Shown here: one piece after another, positions 17,169-25,982 of the stretch
How positions within the stretch are numbered: position 1 is the first letter of the stretch
Layout of the letters: each line of letters opens with the position of its first letter
From: Candidatus Poribacteria bacterium
GTDB lineage: Bacteria; Poribacteria; WGA-4E; WGA-3G
Direction of reading: 5' to 3'
Assembly: GCA_022820835.1 (NCBI GenBank)
Contig: JAJEET010000085.1
Span: 1-64,000, forward strand
Length of the DNA stretch: 64,000 nucleotides
Translations under genes and position numbers: made by a program
Notes under the pieces: generated by a model
Told to the model about the DNA's origin: nothing
The model's input: the letters and a program-made list of their open reading frames with translations, nothing else
Databases searched by the model: none

Positions 17169-17708
17169 CTATTGTCGAAACGGCATCCCCAGTAGTCTTA
17201 ATAATTCGCGACCTTCTTCGTCTGTTGGGGCAGTGGTAACAACCGTTACGTTCAACCCGCGGATATCGTTAACCTTATCGTAATCAATTTCGGGGAAGAT
17301 TAGCTGCTCCGTCAGCCCGAGGGAATAATTACCTCGGCCATCGAATGCGTCCGGCGAGACGCCCCGAAAATCTCGAATTTGGGGCAGAACGATGTTCACC
17401 AGTCTGTTAAAAAACTCGTACATCCGCTGCTGTCTTAGCGTAACTTTGCATCCGATAGCAAAGCCTTCTCTGATTTTAAAAGCAGAAACAGCTTTTTTTG
17501 CATGCGTGATAATTGCCCGTTGTCCGGCAATGAGTGTTAACTCTTCGACGGCATCTTCTAATGCTTTCGGGTTCTGCAGTGCTTCCCCGACACCAATATT
17601 AAGTGTAACTTTTTCCAGTTTCGGAATCTGCATCACATTGTCGTAATCGAAATGTTTGAGCAATGCTGGCATGACTTCCGTCTGGTAAAATTCTTTGAAT
17701 GGGCTCAT
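17169..17708 (-). CDS. rplE: 50S ribosomal protein L5
   Basis: 179 aa. [58 protein letters not shown] and [18 protein letters not shown] are L5 signatures. L5 forms the 5S rRNA complex with L18 and the B1b bridge to S13. Length is typical. The ribosome site before ATG 17708 is weak. Confidence 0.98.
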   Translation of the reverse strand: MSPFKEFYQTEVMPALLKHFDYDNVMQIPKLEKVTLNIGVGEALQNPKALEDAVEELTLIAGQRAIITHAKKAVSAFKIREGFAIGCKVTLRQQRMYEFFNRLVNIVLPQIRDFRGVSPDAFDGRGNYSLGLTEQLIFPEIDYDKVNDIRGLNVTVVTTAPTDEEGRELLRLLGMPFRQ

Positions 17709-17864
17709 GAGCCGTGTATCCTATAAAATAGCGTGTTCAGTCAGGTCTGTTTGGAACGCTTTCTTTTGCAGTATTCTTACCTACTCAAATTTCGCAACCG
17801 TCTTGTCGCTCTATCTCTATCGTGTTTGTGGTAGAATTTCGTTAAAAGATGCGTCAGTCCTAAC

Positions 17865-18098
17865 CTACTCAACCTTTTTCAAATTAGAAACATGAATAGT
17901 ACCTTCGCGTTCAACCACACCCCCTTCTCCCATTTGGCTGGGGCGGAGATGGCGTTTAACGATGTGAACGCCTTCAACGATTGCACGTTGTTTTTTAGGG
18001 TACACCTCCAAAACGACGCCTTGTCTCCCTCGGTCTTTTCCACTAAGGACGACAACAGTGTCATCTTTCTTGATATGCAGTTTCACTCGTGACATCAT
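17865..18098 (-). CDS. rplX: 50S ribosomal protein L24
   Basis: 77 aa (76 if the second ATG at 18095 is used; both follow AGGAGG). KOW motif at about 15-40: VVLSGKDRGRQGVVLEV, then NIVKRHLRPSQ-like GVHIVKRHLRPSQ. At 77 aa it is shorter than the usual 100-105 aa, lacking part of the C-terminal tail, but it ends in the expected EREGTIHVSNLKKV region. L24 is an assembly initiator of the 50S. Confidence 0.96.
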   Translation of the reverse strand: MMSRVKLHIKKDDTVVVLSGKDRGRQGVVLEVYPKKQRAIVEGVHIVKRHLRPSQMGEGGVVEREGTIHVSNLKKVE

Positions 18099-18105
18099 GG
18101 TCCTC

Positions 18106-18474
18106 CTAAATTACCTCCGGCGCGAGTGAGACAATTCGCGTGAACTTTTTTTCTCTCAACTCACGCGCAACCGGACCGAAAATGCGTGTCCCCCGCGGTT
18201 CATTCTGCGGGTCAATGAGAACAGCGGCATTTTGATCGAATTTGATATAAGACCCATCTGCACGACGGTACTCTTTCGTTGTGCGGACGACAACTGCCCG
18301 GACAACTTCACCAGCTTTGACCTGTGTGTTCGGGACAGCTTCCTTGATACTTGCGACGATCACGTCGCCAACGCGTGCGTAGCGCCGCCGCGTACCACCA
18401 AGTACACTGATGCACATTAACTGCCTCGCGCCAGTATTATCTGCACAGGTTAATCGAGTATATGATTGAACCAT
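18106..18474 (-). CDS. rplN: 50S ribosomal protein L14
   Basis: 122 aa, exactly the family length. [54 protein letters not shown] and the C-terminal [21 protein letters not shown]14 forms bridge B8 and contacts L19. GAGG precedes the ATG; rplX follows after 7 nt. Confidence 0.98.
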   Translation of the reverse strand: MVQSYTRLTCADNTGARQLMCISVLGGTRRRYARVGDVIVASIKEAVPNTQVKAGEVVRAVVVRTTKEYRRADGSYIKFDQNAAVLIDPQNEPRGTRIFGPVARELREKKFTRIVSLAPEVI

Positions 18475-18628
18475 TTTTGTATCCTCTTCTTCCGCTTCAA
18501 AACGCTCCGTTTTGGAAACGTCAGAGTTTGGATGAAAACCTTCCTTCTCAAGTACCCTACAGGTACTCTCTATTGTTTCCTTCCTCTTAGGTATCAGAAA
18601 CGAGGAAGTGCCTCGGTGCTTGCACGAC

Positions 18629-18904
18629 TTAAGCGTTGCTGGTTTCTACAGCACTGATAACCGCTTGGACACGCCAACGTTTACGGCGACTCAGCGGACG
18701 CGTTTCAACAACCTGAACAACATCACCGATGTTGCAATTATTCGTTTCATCGTGAGCCAAGATCTTTTTCGTTTTTCGGACAACCTTCTTGTAAAGAGGA
18801 TGTTGATACCGACGAACAACCGAAACGCTAACAGTTTTGTCCATACTGTTACTCGTCACAAGACCTGTCTGAATCTTACGATGTCTTTGTTTTTCTTCGT
18901 TCAA
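18629..18904 (-). CDS. rpsQ: 30S ribosomal protein S17
   Basis: 91 aa from TTG 18904 ([14 protein letters not shown]), which has GGAG 7 nt upstream and gives the normal length; the frame is open 14 codons further but without a ribosome site. OB-fold core: [29 protein letters not shown], then [28 protein letters not shown], the S17 signature. It sits at the bottom of the 30S body. Confidence 0.96.
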   Translation of the reverse strand: MNEEKQRHRKIQTGLVTSNSMDKTVSVSVVRRYQHPLYKKVVRKTKKILAHDETNNCNIGDVVQVVETRPLSRRKRWRVQAVISAVETSNA

Positions 18905-18997
18905 ATTTTGTCTCCAAATCCAGTCAAAACCTATGAGTGTACACACTTTAGAGGCAGACAGTATTAATAATCAGTGAATTGAATTACTGAGCTGAGG

Positions 18998-19204
18998 TTA
19001 CCCTTCGGCTTCTACCTGATCCGCCCGCGCCCGGAGAACAGTTTTTATCCGGGCAATATCTTTGCGAAGTTTACCGACACTGGTCGTATCTTCTTGCTGT
19101 CCTAAGATGCGTCTGAATCTTTGGTTAAACAAATTTTCTTTTAGCACCTGCAGCTCACTTTCCAAATTTTCAGTTGATCTTCCTCGGAGTTCATCCGCTT
19201 TCAT
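18998..19204 (-). CDS. rpmC: 50S ribosomal protein L29
   Basis: 68 aa from ATG 19204 with AAGGAGG 8 nt upstream; nine open codons before it are not used. Starts MKADELRGRSTENLESEL and has LFNQRFRRILGQ followed by LRKDIARIKTVLRAR. L29 sits at the tunnel exit beside L23. Confidence 0.97.
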   Translation of the reverse strand: MKADELRGRSTENLESELQVLKENLFNQRFRRILGQQEDTTSVGKLRKDIARIKTVLRARADQVEAEG

Positions 19205-19289
19205 GTTTTGTGCCTCCTTACGTGTCCCCAAAACCGCGCCAAATTTTTATCCGTGCGTAATTTTGACGACATCGGAGCCGCAGACGAAA

Positions 19290-19697
19290 TTAGGCATTCC
19301 GTGCAACGAACTTAGTTTTGATTGGCAATTTGTGGGCGGCTCGTTCCATCGCCCCTTTCGCATCTTCAAGCGAAACGCCGCTTAATTCAAAGAGGACCCT
19401 ACCCGGTTTGACGACAGCAACCCAGTGCTCCGGTGGTCCCTTCTTACCTTTACCCATACGCGTTTCAGCAGGCTGTTTACTCAGTGGTTTGTGCGGAAAA
19501 ATCTTTATCCAAAGTTTACCACCTCGGCGCACATATCGCGTAATAGCAACACGTGATGATTCGATCTGGTTACTGGTTATCCAACCAGCTTCCATTGCTT
19601 GCAAACCGTATTCGCCGAAGTTAATTTGTGAACCTCGGATCGGTTTTCCGCGACGTTTTCCGCGATGCACATAACGGCGCATCACGCGTTTTGGCAT
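19290..19697 (-). CDS. rplP: 50S ribosomal protein L16
   Basis: 135 aa from ATG 19697 ([18 protein letters not shown]); a GTG two codons upstream is possible. Signatures [48 protein letters not shown] loop and [25 protein letters not shown]16 helps organise the A site of the peptidyl-transferase centre. Confidence 0.98.
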   Translation of the reverse strand: MPKRVMRRYVHRGKRRGKPIRGSQINFGEYGLQAMEAGWITSNQIESSRVAITRYVRRGGKLWIKIFPHKPLSKQPAETRMGKGKKGPPEHWVAVVKPGRVLFELSGVSLEDAKGAMERAAHKLPIKTKFVARNA

Positions 19698-19725
19698 TAA
19701 CACCTTAATGACTCCTTAAAATCTG

Positions 19726-20610
19726 TTAATTCGATGATGAATCGTTGGAAGAACCCCGACCCCCCTGACGGTTCCTACGTCGATTTCTACCACCGGATTG
19801 ACGGGAACGTCCATCTTGGCCGGACTGACGGGAACGTCTGTCTTGGCCGGACTGACGGGAACGTCCATCTTGAGAACCAGAACGTCTGTTATTACTACGA
19901 CGACGATCTGAACGTTGAGACCCTGTGTCCTCGCGCCTTCCCGATTGACGCCGCTCTGCAGTGCCTCCCTTTAGCTCGTCTGGAACGCCTATAACTTCAC
20001 CTTTGAAAATCCATGTTTTCACACCGATTTTACCGTAAGTCGTGTTTGCTTCGGTGAAGCCGTAGTCAACATCCGCTCTCAGGGTATGTAGGGGTACCCG
20101 CCCCTCAATGCTTGATTCCGTACGAGCGATCTCCTTGCCGTCTAATCTTCCGCTGACCATGACCTTTACACCCAAAGCACCAGCTTGTATCGAGCTCGTA
20201 ATATTACGGCGCATTGCTTGTTTAAAACCTGCGCGACGCTCTATTTGGGTCGCGACTGCCTCTGATACAAGTTGGGCATCAAGTTCGGGTGTCTTGATCT
20301 CTGAAACATTAATACGGACGGGGCAACCTACCTCTTTTTCGAGTAGTGCTTGCAATTTCTCAGCTTCCGCGCCACGGCGACCGATAACGATCCCAGGGCG
20401 TGCTGTATGAATATTAATGCTGCAACGGTCCGCTACACGTTCCACTTCAACGCGCGAAATTCCTGCACGCACAAGCTGCTCTTTGACAAAATCCTGAATC
20501 TTGAAATCTTCATGCAGCCACTTGGCGTAATCGCGTTCGTTGTACCATTTTGAATCCCATGTTTTAATGATACCTAAGCGTAATCCACGGGGGTGAGTTT
20601 TTTGTCCCAC
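19726..20610 (-). CDS. rpsC: 30S ribosomal protein S3 with Arg/Ser/Gln-rich repeat tail
   Basis: 294 aa, GTG 20610 with AGGAGG 5 nt upstream. Standard S3 core to about residue 218: MGQKTHPRGLRLGIIKTWDS, KH domain with HTARPGIVIGRRGAEAEKLQ, C-domain GALGVKVMVSGRLDGKEIAR and GKIGVKTWIFKGEVI. The last roughly 75 residues are a basic low-complexity tail with a 9-aa unit (SRQSGQDGR type) encoded by three 27-bp repeats at 19799-19879, ending in NDSSSN. Most S3 proteins are 210-240 aa. The tail would lie on the solvent face near the mRNA entry and may bind RNA. Confidence 0.97.
   Translation of the reverse strand: MGQKTHPRGLRLGIIKTWDSKWYNERDYAKWLHEDFKIQDFVKEQLVRAGISRVEVERVADRCSINIHTARPGIVIGRRGAEAEKLQALLEKEVGCPVRINVSEIKTPELDAQLVSEAVATQIERRAGFKQAMRRNITSSIQAGALGVKVMVSGRLDGKEIARTESSIEGRVPLHTLRADVDYGFTEANTTYGKIGVKTWIFKGEVIGVPDELKGGTAERRQSGRREDTGSQRSDRRRSNNRRSGSQDGRSRQSGQDRRSRQSGQDGRSRQSGGRNRRRNRQGGRGSSNDSSSN
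19799..19879. repeat. Three 27-bp tandem repeats inside rpsC
   Basis: Units 19799-19825, 19826-19852 and 19853-19879 begin TGACGGGAACGTC and differ at few positions. They keep frame, each adding nine residues to the tail of S3. Confidence 0.85.
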
Positions 20611-20698
20611 GCAAACCTCCTGTCAAACTTTTATCTGTCCCAGTGCGACGTGGAGGTAACGTAGTTTTTTTATTGGTGCGATAGAAGTGTATACACCT

Positions 20699-21052
20699 TT
20701 ACTCACCATCTTCTGTACTCTCCTCGTCAACGACGACGGTAATATGACTACTCCGTTTTAGAATTCTATTTGCCATACCGCGCGCCCGGGGACGTATCCA
20801 TTTCCGCGTAACACCTTCATTGACTTGAATCTCTTTGACGTATAGATTCTCAACATCAATGCTAGGGTCCTGATATTGTGCATTCGCAGCCGCTGACTGA
20901 ATCAACTTGTAGATGATAGGCGACGCGGCTTTATGTGTAAAACGTAGTTGGTTTAACGCATCTTCGACGTATTGATTACGAACTAGGTCGGCAACCAAAC
21001 GTGCTTTACGCGGTGCCACCGATGCGTTCCTAATTTTAGATCGGGCTTCCAT
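20699..21052 (-). CDS. rplV: 50S ribosomal protein L22
   Basis: 117 aa from ATG 21052 (MEARSKIRNASVAPRKARLV) with GGAG 6 nt upstream; the frame is open 12 codons earlier. Contains VADLVRNQ, AASPIIYKLIQSAAANAQ and the tunnel-loop region KWIRPRARGMANRILKRSSH. L22 lines the exit tunnel. Confidence 0.97.
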   Translation of the reverse strand: MEARSKIRNASVAPRKARLVADLVRNQYVEDALNQLRFTHKAASPIIYKLIQSAAANAQYQDPSIDVENLYVKEIQVNEGVTRKWIRPRARGMANRILKRSSHITVVVDEESTEDGE

Positions 21053-21143
21053 TAGTATCTCCCAATAAAAGCAAGTTATTGCTTCCATCGCTCAATTCAA
21101 CAATGTAAGGGCAATTATGAATCCACGATGAATCGGTATAAAT

Positions 21144-21410
21144 CTATCTTGGGCCACCTGCATGAGAACGGAAGGTACGAGTCGGTGAAAACTCTCCGAG
21201 TTTATGTCCTACCATGTTCTCCGTAATATACACCGGAAAAAACTTTTTACCGTTATAGATTGCCAAGGTATGACCCACTAACTCAGGCGTAATCATTGAG
21301 CGACGGGACCACGTTCGGATTACCCGTTTTGTACCGGAGTTCTCCATAGCGGCTACCTTCTTAGCGAGTTTTGGGTCTATGTAAGGACCTTTTTTGATAG
21401 AACGTGACAT
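21144..21410 (-). CDS. rpsS: 30S ribosomal protein S19
   Basis: 88 aa. [49 protein letters not shown] and [18 protein letters not shown] are the family signature. S19 forms a complex with S13 in the head. GGAG lies just upstream of the ATG. Confidence 0.98.
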   Translation of the reverse strand: MSRSIKKGPYIDPKLAKKVAAMENSGTKRVIRTWSRRSMITPELVGHTLAIYNGKKFFPVYITENMVGHKLGEFSPTRTFRSHAGGPR

Positions 21411-21469
21411 TTTTTCTCCTCTATCCTTCTAAAACGTAAACTTCACTTAACGAGAGTGTCGCGTCAACA

Positions 21470-22285
21470 CTATTTTCGTTTGCCGAAAATATAACGGCTC
21501 GATTGCTTTTTTTGGTTACGCGTTTTATAACCTTTCGTCGGAACCCCCCAAGGTGTAACTGGGTGTCTACCACCTGAACTTTTCCCTTCACCACCACCGT
21601 GTGGATGGTCGATCGGGTTCATCGCGACGCCTCTCACCTTCGGACGTTTTCCGAGCCATCTTGAGCGACCAGCTTTACCGATCACTATCTGACTCACATT
21701 GCCGACCTGACCGAGCGTTGCCATTGATTTCACAGGGACAAGCCGGATTTCTCCAGACGGCAGCCGGATACGCGCGTATTTTCCCTCGCGGTCAACCAAC
21801 TGTGCAGCAGCACCAGCACTCCGGACAAGTTGACCACCTTTCCCCGGCTTCATCTCTATATTGTGAATTGAAGAACCGAGCGGTATCTTGTCCAAGGGCA
21901 AAGCATTCCCGATCCGAATTTCTGCGTCAGGTCCCGAAGTAAGCATATCACCCACCTGAATACCGACTGGTGCAAGGATATAACGTTTCTCACCATCAAC
22001 GTAATGGAGCAGGGCGATGTGCGCGGAACGGTTCGGATCATATTCAATCGCAGCAACTTTCGCAGGGATCCCAAATTTATTGCGCTTAAAGTCAATGACT
22101 CGATAGCGGCGTTTGTGTCCACCGCCGCGCCGCCTGACCGTCAAACGTCCAGTCGAATTGCGACCAGCTTTCTGTTTGCTCCCTTTAACAAGAGATTTTT
22201 CCGGTTTATTCCGCGTAATCTCTTCAAAGGTATAACCTGTCATAAAACGACGGCTTGGGGTTACAGGTGAATATGTTTTAGGCAC
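21470..22285 (-). CDS. rplB: 50S ribosomal protein L2
   Basis: 271 aa, GTG start 22285 with AAGGA upstream. [43 protein letters not shown] and the C-terminal [31 protein letters not shown] with the conserved His needed for peptidyl transfer context. L2 is one of the most conserved 50S proteins. Confidence 0.98.
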   Translation of the reverse strand: MPKTYSPVTPSRRFMTGYTFEEITRNKPEKSLVKGSKQKAGRNSTGRLTVRRRGGGHKRRYRVIDFKRNKFGIPAKVAAIEYDPNRSAHIALLHYVDGEKRYILAPVGIQVGDMLTSGPDAEIRIGNALPLDKIPLGSSIHNIEMKPGKGGQLVRSAGAAAQLVDREGKYARIRLPSGEIRLVPVKSMATLGQVGNVSQIVIGKAGRSRWLGKRPKVRGVAMNPIDHPHGGGEGKSSGGRHPVTPWGVPTKGYKTRNQKKQSSRYIFGKRK

Positions 22286-22299
22286 TTTGATTTCCTTTT

Positions 22300-22415
22300 T
22301 TGATAACTGTCAGTGGATTTTCTCCGAAAACCCTTTTAGCCTTCAGGTACAAGAGGCTTATCCGTATGCGGAAAACCTCTTTGCTGATTGTTGACTGCTG
22401 ACTGCTGATTGCTAT
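22300..22415. repeat. CAGT/CTGATT repeat run in the rplW-rplB gap
   Basis: After rplW the spacer contains GCTGATTGTTGACTGCTGAC-type repeats (about 22380-22412) and, on the other side, a CTGTCAGT run. It is the same kind of dispersed short repeat as in the rpsM-rpsK gap. No gene. Confidence 0.4.
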
Positions 22416-22417
22416 TC

Positions 22418-22717
22418 CTATATAGTTTCAAATGCTTGAATGCTTGCACCTTCTCTTAAGGTAATGATTGCTTTTTTCCAGTGGGGTTTTCTGCCACGCT
22501 GGTAACGCAACATTTTACCTTTGGGTTTGCCACGGACGTGCATTGTACGAACCTTGAGGATATCACCTTGGAGATCAAACAGCTCTTCCGCTGCACGCCG
22601 AATCTCTGGTTTCGTTGCTTTACGATCAACGACAAACGCGTATTTGTTCTCTTCGCGAAGGAACGTGCTCTTCTCTGTAATTAGCGGTTGCAGTATAATC
22701 TGGTATGCATCTCTCAT
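22418..22717 (-). CDS. rplW: 50S ribosomal protein L23
   Basis: 99 aa. IILQPLITEKSTFLREENKYAFVVDRKATKPEIRRAAEELF and the C-terminal KPHWKKAIITLREG. L23 docks trigger factor and SRP at the tunnel exit. Its ATG overlaps the stop of rplD by one base. Confidence 0.98.
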   Translation of the reverse strand: MRDAYQIILQPLITEKSTFLREENKYAFVVDRKATKPEIRRAAEELFDLQGDILKVRTMHVRGKPKGKMLRYQRGRKPHWKKAIITLREGASIQAFETI

Positions 22718-23397
22718 CAGTCTTGTCCTTCCGCCTCTGAATTGGTGTTCACGAATTTGGATTCGAGTTTCTCCGCTGCTTTTTCCGTGATTATCAATGT
22801 ATCATGCCACATAATCTGATAGACATTAATCATATTCCATGTACAACTATGAACTTGCGGAATATTGCGTACAGAAAGATGGATATTTGGACTATGTTCA
22901 TCAAGGATGAGTAACGCCTTTCCATCAACATTCAATGCCTTAAGCAGATTGACAATATCTTTTGTCCGGGGACGCTCGAGCGTGAAATCTTCAATGAGAA
23001 CACACTGCTGGTTTTGGAACCTATCAGCGAGTGCACTATGTAAGCCGAGTCGTCTGATCTTTTTCGGCGTGTACTGTCGATAACTCCGCGGTTTCGGTCC
23101 GAACGCTACACCGCCGTGAACGCGATTCGGTGCCTTGCCATCTCCAACACGCGCTCTACCAGTTCCCTTCTGTCGGTAAAGTTTCCTTCCACTTCCCTTC
23201 ACTTCACTACGGGACTTTGTGGATGCAGTGCCTTGTCGCTGATTGGCAAGATAGGCAACAACACATTGGTGAAGCACTGGACCATTCACCTCAACATCGG
23301 TGAACGCTTCAGATAACTCTTTTTCGTGGAGTACCTCTCCTGACCTATTATGTACGTCTAAAGTTGACATATTTGTATGCTCGTATTGTTTTGGCAT
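22717..23397 (-). CDS. rplD: 50S ribosomal protein L4
   Basis: 226 aa from ATG 23397; ATG 23370 (MSTLDVHNRSGE) is a credible alternative because it gives the usual N-terminus. Tunnel-loop signature: RQGTASTKSRSEVKGSGRKLYRQKGTGRARVGD, then GGVAFGPKPRSYRQYTPKK. L4 lines the exit tunnel and in some bacteria represses the S10 operon. The C-terminal tail beyond about 205 is slightly extended. Confidence 0.97.
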   Translation of the reverse strand: MPKQYEHTNMSTLDVHNRSGEVLHEKELSEAFTDVEVNGPVLHQCVVAYLANQRQGTASTKSRSEVKGSGRKLYRQKGTGRARVGDGKAPNRVHGGVAFGPKPRSYRQYTPKKIRRLGLHSALADRFQNQQCVLIEDFTLERPRTKDIVNLLKALNVDGKALLILDEHSPNIHLSVRNIPQVHSCTWNMINVYQIMWHDTLIITEKAAEKLESKFVNTNSEAEGQD

Positions 23398-23419
23398 CCG
23401 TTCAATGACGATTGCCAGT

Positions 23420-24061
23420 CTATGCTTTCGGTGCCTTGACCGCTTTTCTGATCAAAAGCAGGCCGTTGGGTGGACCAGGAACTGCGCCTTTTACGACCAA
23501 CAGGTTACGTTCGGGATCGGCTTGCATCACAGACAAGTTTTGAACAGTGTGGCGTTTCGCGCCGTGCCGTCCAGCCATCTTTTTGCCTTTAAAGACACGC
23601 GACGGTGTCGCACTTGCCCCGATGGAACCCGGACGGCGGAGGTCCTGTTCCCCACCGTGGCTTTTCTTACCACCGGCGAAATTCCAACGTCTTACGACAC
23701 CCGAGAAACCGCGACCTTTTGAGGTCCCCGTCACATCAACGAGTTCACCTTGAGAAAAAACACTTGCATCTACAATGTTGCCGACGGATATATCATCAAG
23801 GCTTTGGACCCGGAATTCTCGAAGTACAAAGGTCGGCTCAACCCCGGCTTTGGCTAAATGCCCTTGTTTGGGTTTATTTGTGCGACCCTCTTTCTGTTTG
23901 CCGAAACCGAGTTGAATTGCCTGATAGCCATCTTTCTCTTGCGTTTTGAGTTGGACGATTGGGCACGGACCCGCTTCAATAACAGTAACAGGCACCGCTT
24001 CTCCTGATTCTTCAAAAATTTGTGTCATGCCGACTTTGCGGCCGATAATTCCATTAACCAT
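23420..24061 (-). CDS. rplC: 50S ribosomal protein L3
   Basis: 213 aa. [29 protein letters not shown], then [23 protein letters not shown] and [27 protein letters not shown]3 reaches the peptidyl-transferase centre. GGAGGAG lies upstream of ATG 24061. Confidence 0.98.
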   Translation of the reverse strand: MVNGIIGRKVGMTQIFEESGEAVPVTVIEAGPCPIVQLKTQEKDGYQAIQLGFGKQKEGRTNKPKQGHLAKAGVEPTFVLREFRVQSLDDISVGNIVDASVFSQGELVDVTGTSKGRGFSGVVRRWNFAGGKKSHGGEQDLRRPGSIGASATPSRVFKGKKMAGRHGAKRHTVQNLSVMQADPERNLLVVKGAVPGPPNGLLLIRKAVKAPKA

Positions 24062-24166
24062 TTTCTTCGCTCTCCTCCTTTACGGTTAAGAAACCGGAGG
24101 ACGGTTACATGTACAGAAACCACGTGGCTTCCAAACCGCTGGAGTGGAGAACAATCATCTCTCCGA

Positions 24167-24478
24167 CTACAACAGCGTAATTTTAACATCAACACCTGCA
24201 GGCAGATCCAAGCGCATCAACGCGTCTACCGTTTTAGGAGTTGTCTCTAAAATATCCAACAGCCGTTTATGAATCCGCATCTCAAATTGTTCACGTGATT
24301 TCTTGTCGGTAAAAGTTGAACGTTGAACGGTATAGATGTGCTTTTTCGTCGGCAACGGAATTGGACCGGAGACAACTGCCCCTGTCCCTTTCGCTGTATC
24401 TGCTATCTGCTTCGACGAATGGTCTAATAAACGGTAGTCAAATGCCTTGAGTCGAATGCGAATTTTTTGATTGTCCAT
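24167..24478 (-). CDS. rpsJ: 30S ribosomal protein S10
   Basis: 103 aa. [58 protein letters not shown] and the C-terminal [12 protein letters not shown]10 also acts in NusB-dependent antitermination. It heads the S10 part of the cluster, after tuf. Confidence 0.98.
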   Translation of the reverse strand: MDNQKIRIRLKAFDYRLLDHSSKQIADTAKGTGAVVSGPIPLPTKKHIYTVQRSTFTDKKSREQFEMRIHKRLLDILETTPKTVDALMRLDLPAGVDVKITLL

Positions 24479-24567
24479 CTTTTCATATCGCCTTCACCAA
24501 ACTGCTACGTTGTTGATTGACATCTTCAGAGTATGTCCAAACGCCTCTGTTTTGGTGTACTTATGAA

Positions 24568-24587
24568 GGCGGAGTTGACACTCCGCC
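24568..24587 (-). terminator. Hairpin between tuf and rpsJ
   Basis: GGCGGAGT-TGAC-ACTCCGCC, a perfect 8-bp stem 8 nt after the tuf stop. There is no T-run, so partial termination or mRNA processing between tuf and the S10 genes is possible. Confidence 0.4.
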
Positions 24588-24594
24588 TCATCTA

Positions 24595-25794
24595 TTATTC
24601 GAGGATTTTGGAAACAACACCGGCACCGATAGTTTGTCCGCCTTCTCGGATAGCAAATCGGAGTTGCTCTTCCATCGCAATCGGTTTCGACAATTCAACC
24701 GTAATCTGGGCGTTGTCCCCAGGCATAATCATTTCAATGCCTTCTGGCAGGTCCATCTTACCCGTTACATCGGTTGTACGGAAGTAGAACTGGGGTCTAT
24801 ATCCACTAAAGAATGGATTCCAGCGTCCCCCTTCCTCTTTGGTGAGGATATACGCTTCAGCCTCAAATTTGGTATGGGGTGTAACGCTCCCCGGCACTGA
24901 CAAAACCTGTCCACGTTCAACATCATCACGTTCAATACCACGGAGCAAAGCGCCGAGGTTGTCGCCTGCGCGACCTTCGTCAAGACTCTTGTTGAACATT
25001 TCAACGCCAGTGATAACAGTCTCTCGTGTTTCACGGAGTCCAACGATTTCAACTGGGTTCCCGATTTCAATAACACCGCGTTCAACGCGACCTGTGACGA
25101 CCGTACCACGACCACTGATTGTGAAGGTGTCTTCAATAGACATTAGGAACGGTCTATCCGTGTCACGAATAGGCTCGGGGATGTAATTGTCAACAGCTTC
25201 CATCAACTCCAGGATCGGTTGACAGGCTTCGTTTTCAGGGTCTCCCTCAGCTTCCATTGCTTCAAGTGCTGAGCCTATGACAATCGGAATATCGTCGCCG
25301 GGGAACTCATAATCGCTCAATAATTCACGGACTTCGAGCTCAACGAGTTCGAGTAACTCTTCATCATCGACCATATCTGCTTTGTTGAGGAAGACGACGA
25401 GAGACGGAACGTTCACCTGACGGGCAAGCAGGACGTGCTCACGCGTCTGTGGCATCGGACCGTCAGCGGCAGAAACGACGAGAATTGCCCCGTCCATCTG
25501 TGCTGCACCGGTAATCATGTTCTTGATATAATCGGCGTGGCCTGGACAATCCACGTGTGCGTAGTGCCGATTTTCGGTTTCATACTCTACGTGTGCAGTA
25601 TTAATCGTAATACCACGCTCTTTCTCTTCTGGTGCCTTGTCAATGTCTTCGTAGTTCTGGACGTAATCAGTGTCAGCGACTTTGGAAAGTACCATGGTAA
25701 TCGCCGCTGTGAGCGTTGTCTTACCGTGGTCAACGTGACCGATCGTCCCAATATTAACGTGTGGCTTAGTCCTTTCAAACGTTTGCTTAGCCAT
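24595..25794 (-). CDS. tuf: Elongation factor Tu
   Basis: 399 aa from ATG 25794 ([20 protein letters not shown]). The frame is open for 38 codons upstream, but that stretch is a REP-like element and not part of EF-Tu. GTP-binding motifs: [31 protein letters not shown]; domain 2 with [13 protein letters not shown]; end with [22 protein letters not shown]-Tu brings aminoacyl-tRNA to the ribosome. It is the only tuf in the window. Confidence 0.98.
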   Translation of the reverse strand: MAKQTFERTKPHVNIGTIGHVDHGKTTLTAAITMVLSKVADTDYVQNYEDIDKAPEEKERGITINTAHVEYETENRHYAHVDCPGHADYIKNMITGAAQMDGAILVVSAADGPMPQTREHVLLARQVNVPSLVVFLNKADMVDDEELLELVELEVRELLSDYEFPGDDIPIVIGSALEAMEAEGDPENEACQPILELMEAVDNYIPEPIRDTDRPFLMSIEDTFTISGRGTVVTGRVERGVIEIGNPVEIVGLRETRETVITGVEMFNKSLDEGRAGDNLGALLRGIERDDVERGQVLSVPGSVTPHTKFEAEAYILTKEEGGRWNPFFSGYRPQFYFRTTDVTGKMDLPEGIEMIMPGDNAQITVELSKPIAMEEQLRFAIREGGQTIGAGVVSKILE

Positions 25795-25868
25795 TTTTAT
25801 CCGAACTCCACTAAAGTTTATTGTTTCGGGGTATAAGCACGGTTCTACAAAACTATGCATTCCCGATT

Positions 25869-25906
25869 TTGTAGGGTGCCCCAACGGTTTCGCGTAGGGG
25901 TTCGCC
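25869..25906. repeat. REP-like palindrome upstream of tuf
   Basis: On the plus strand GTAGGGTGCCCCAACGG, then TTTCGCGTAGGGGTTCGCC. It belongs to the intergenic palindrome set with GTAGG/CCTAC ends and creates a spurious in-frame N-terminal extension to tuf. Confidence 0.5.
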
Positions 25907-25982
25907 ATTTAACTAAATCTTATGTCCGCTTACGGGAAATTCTGAACTCCCACAGTTCGAACACATCACAACTATTTAAAAC

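Noticed and set aside
22865..23722. Plus-strand frames over rplD and rplC
   Set aside because: Antisense shadows of conserved ribosomal protein genes; no ribosome sites or domains.
25795..25908. N-terminal extension of EF-Tu (38 codons)
   Set aside because: The stretch is a REP-like palindrome that happens to be open in frame; [14 protein letters not shown] is the conserved start.
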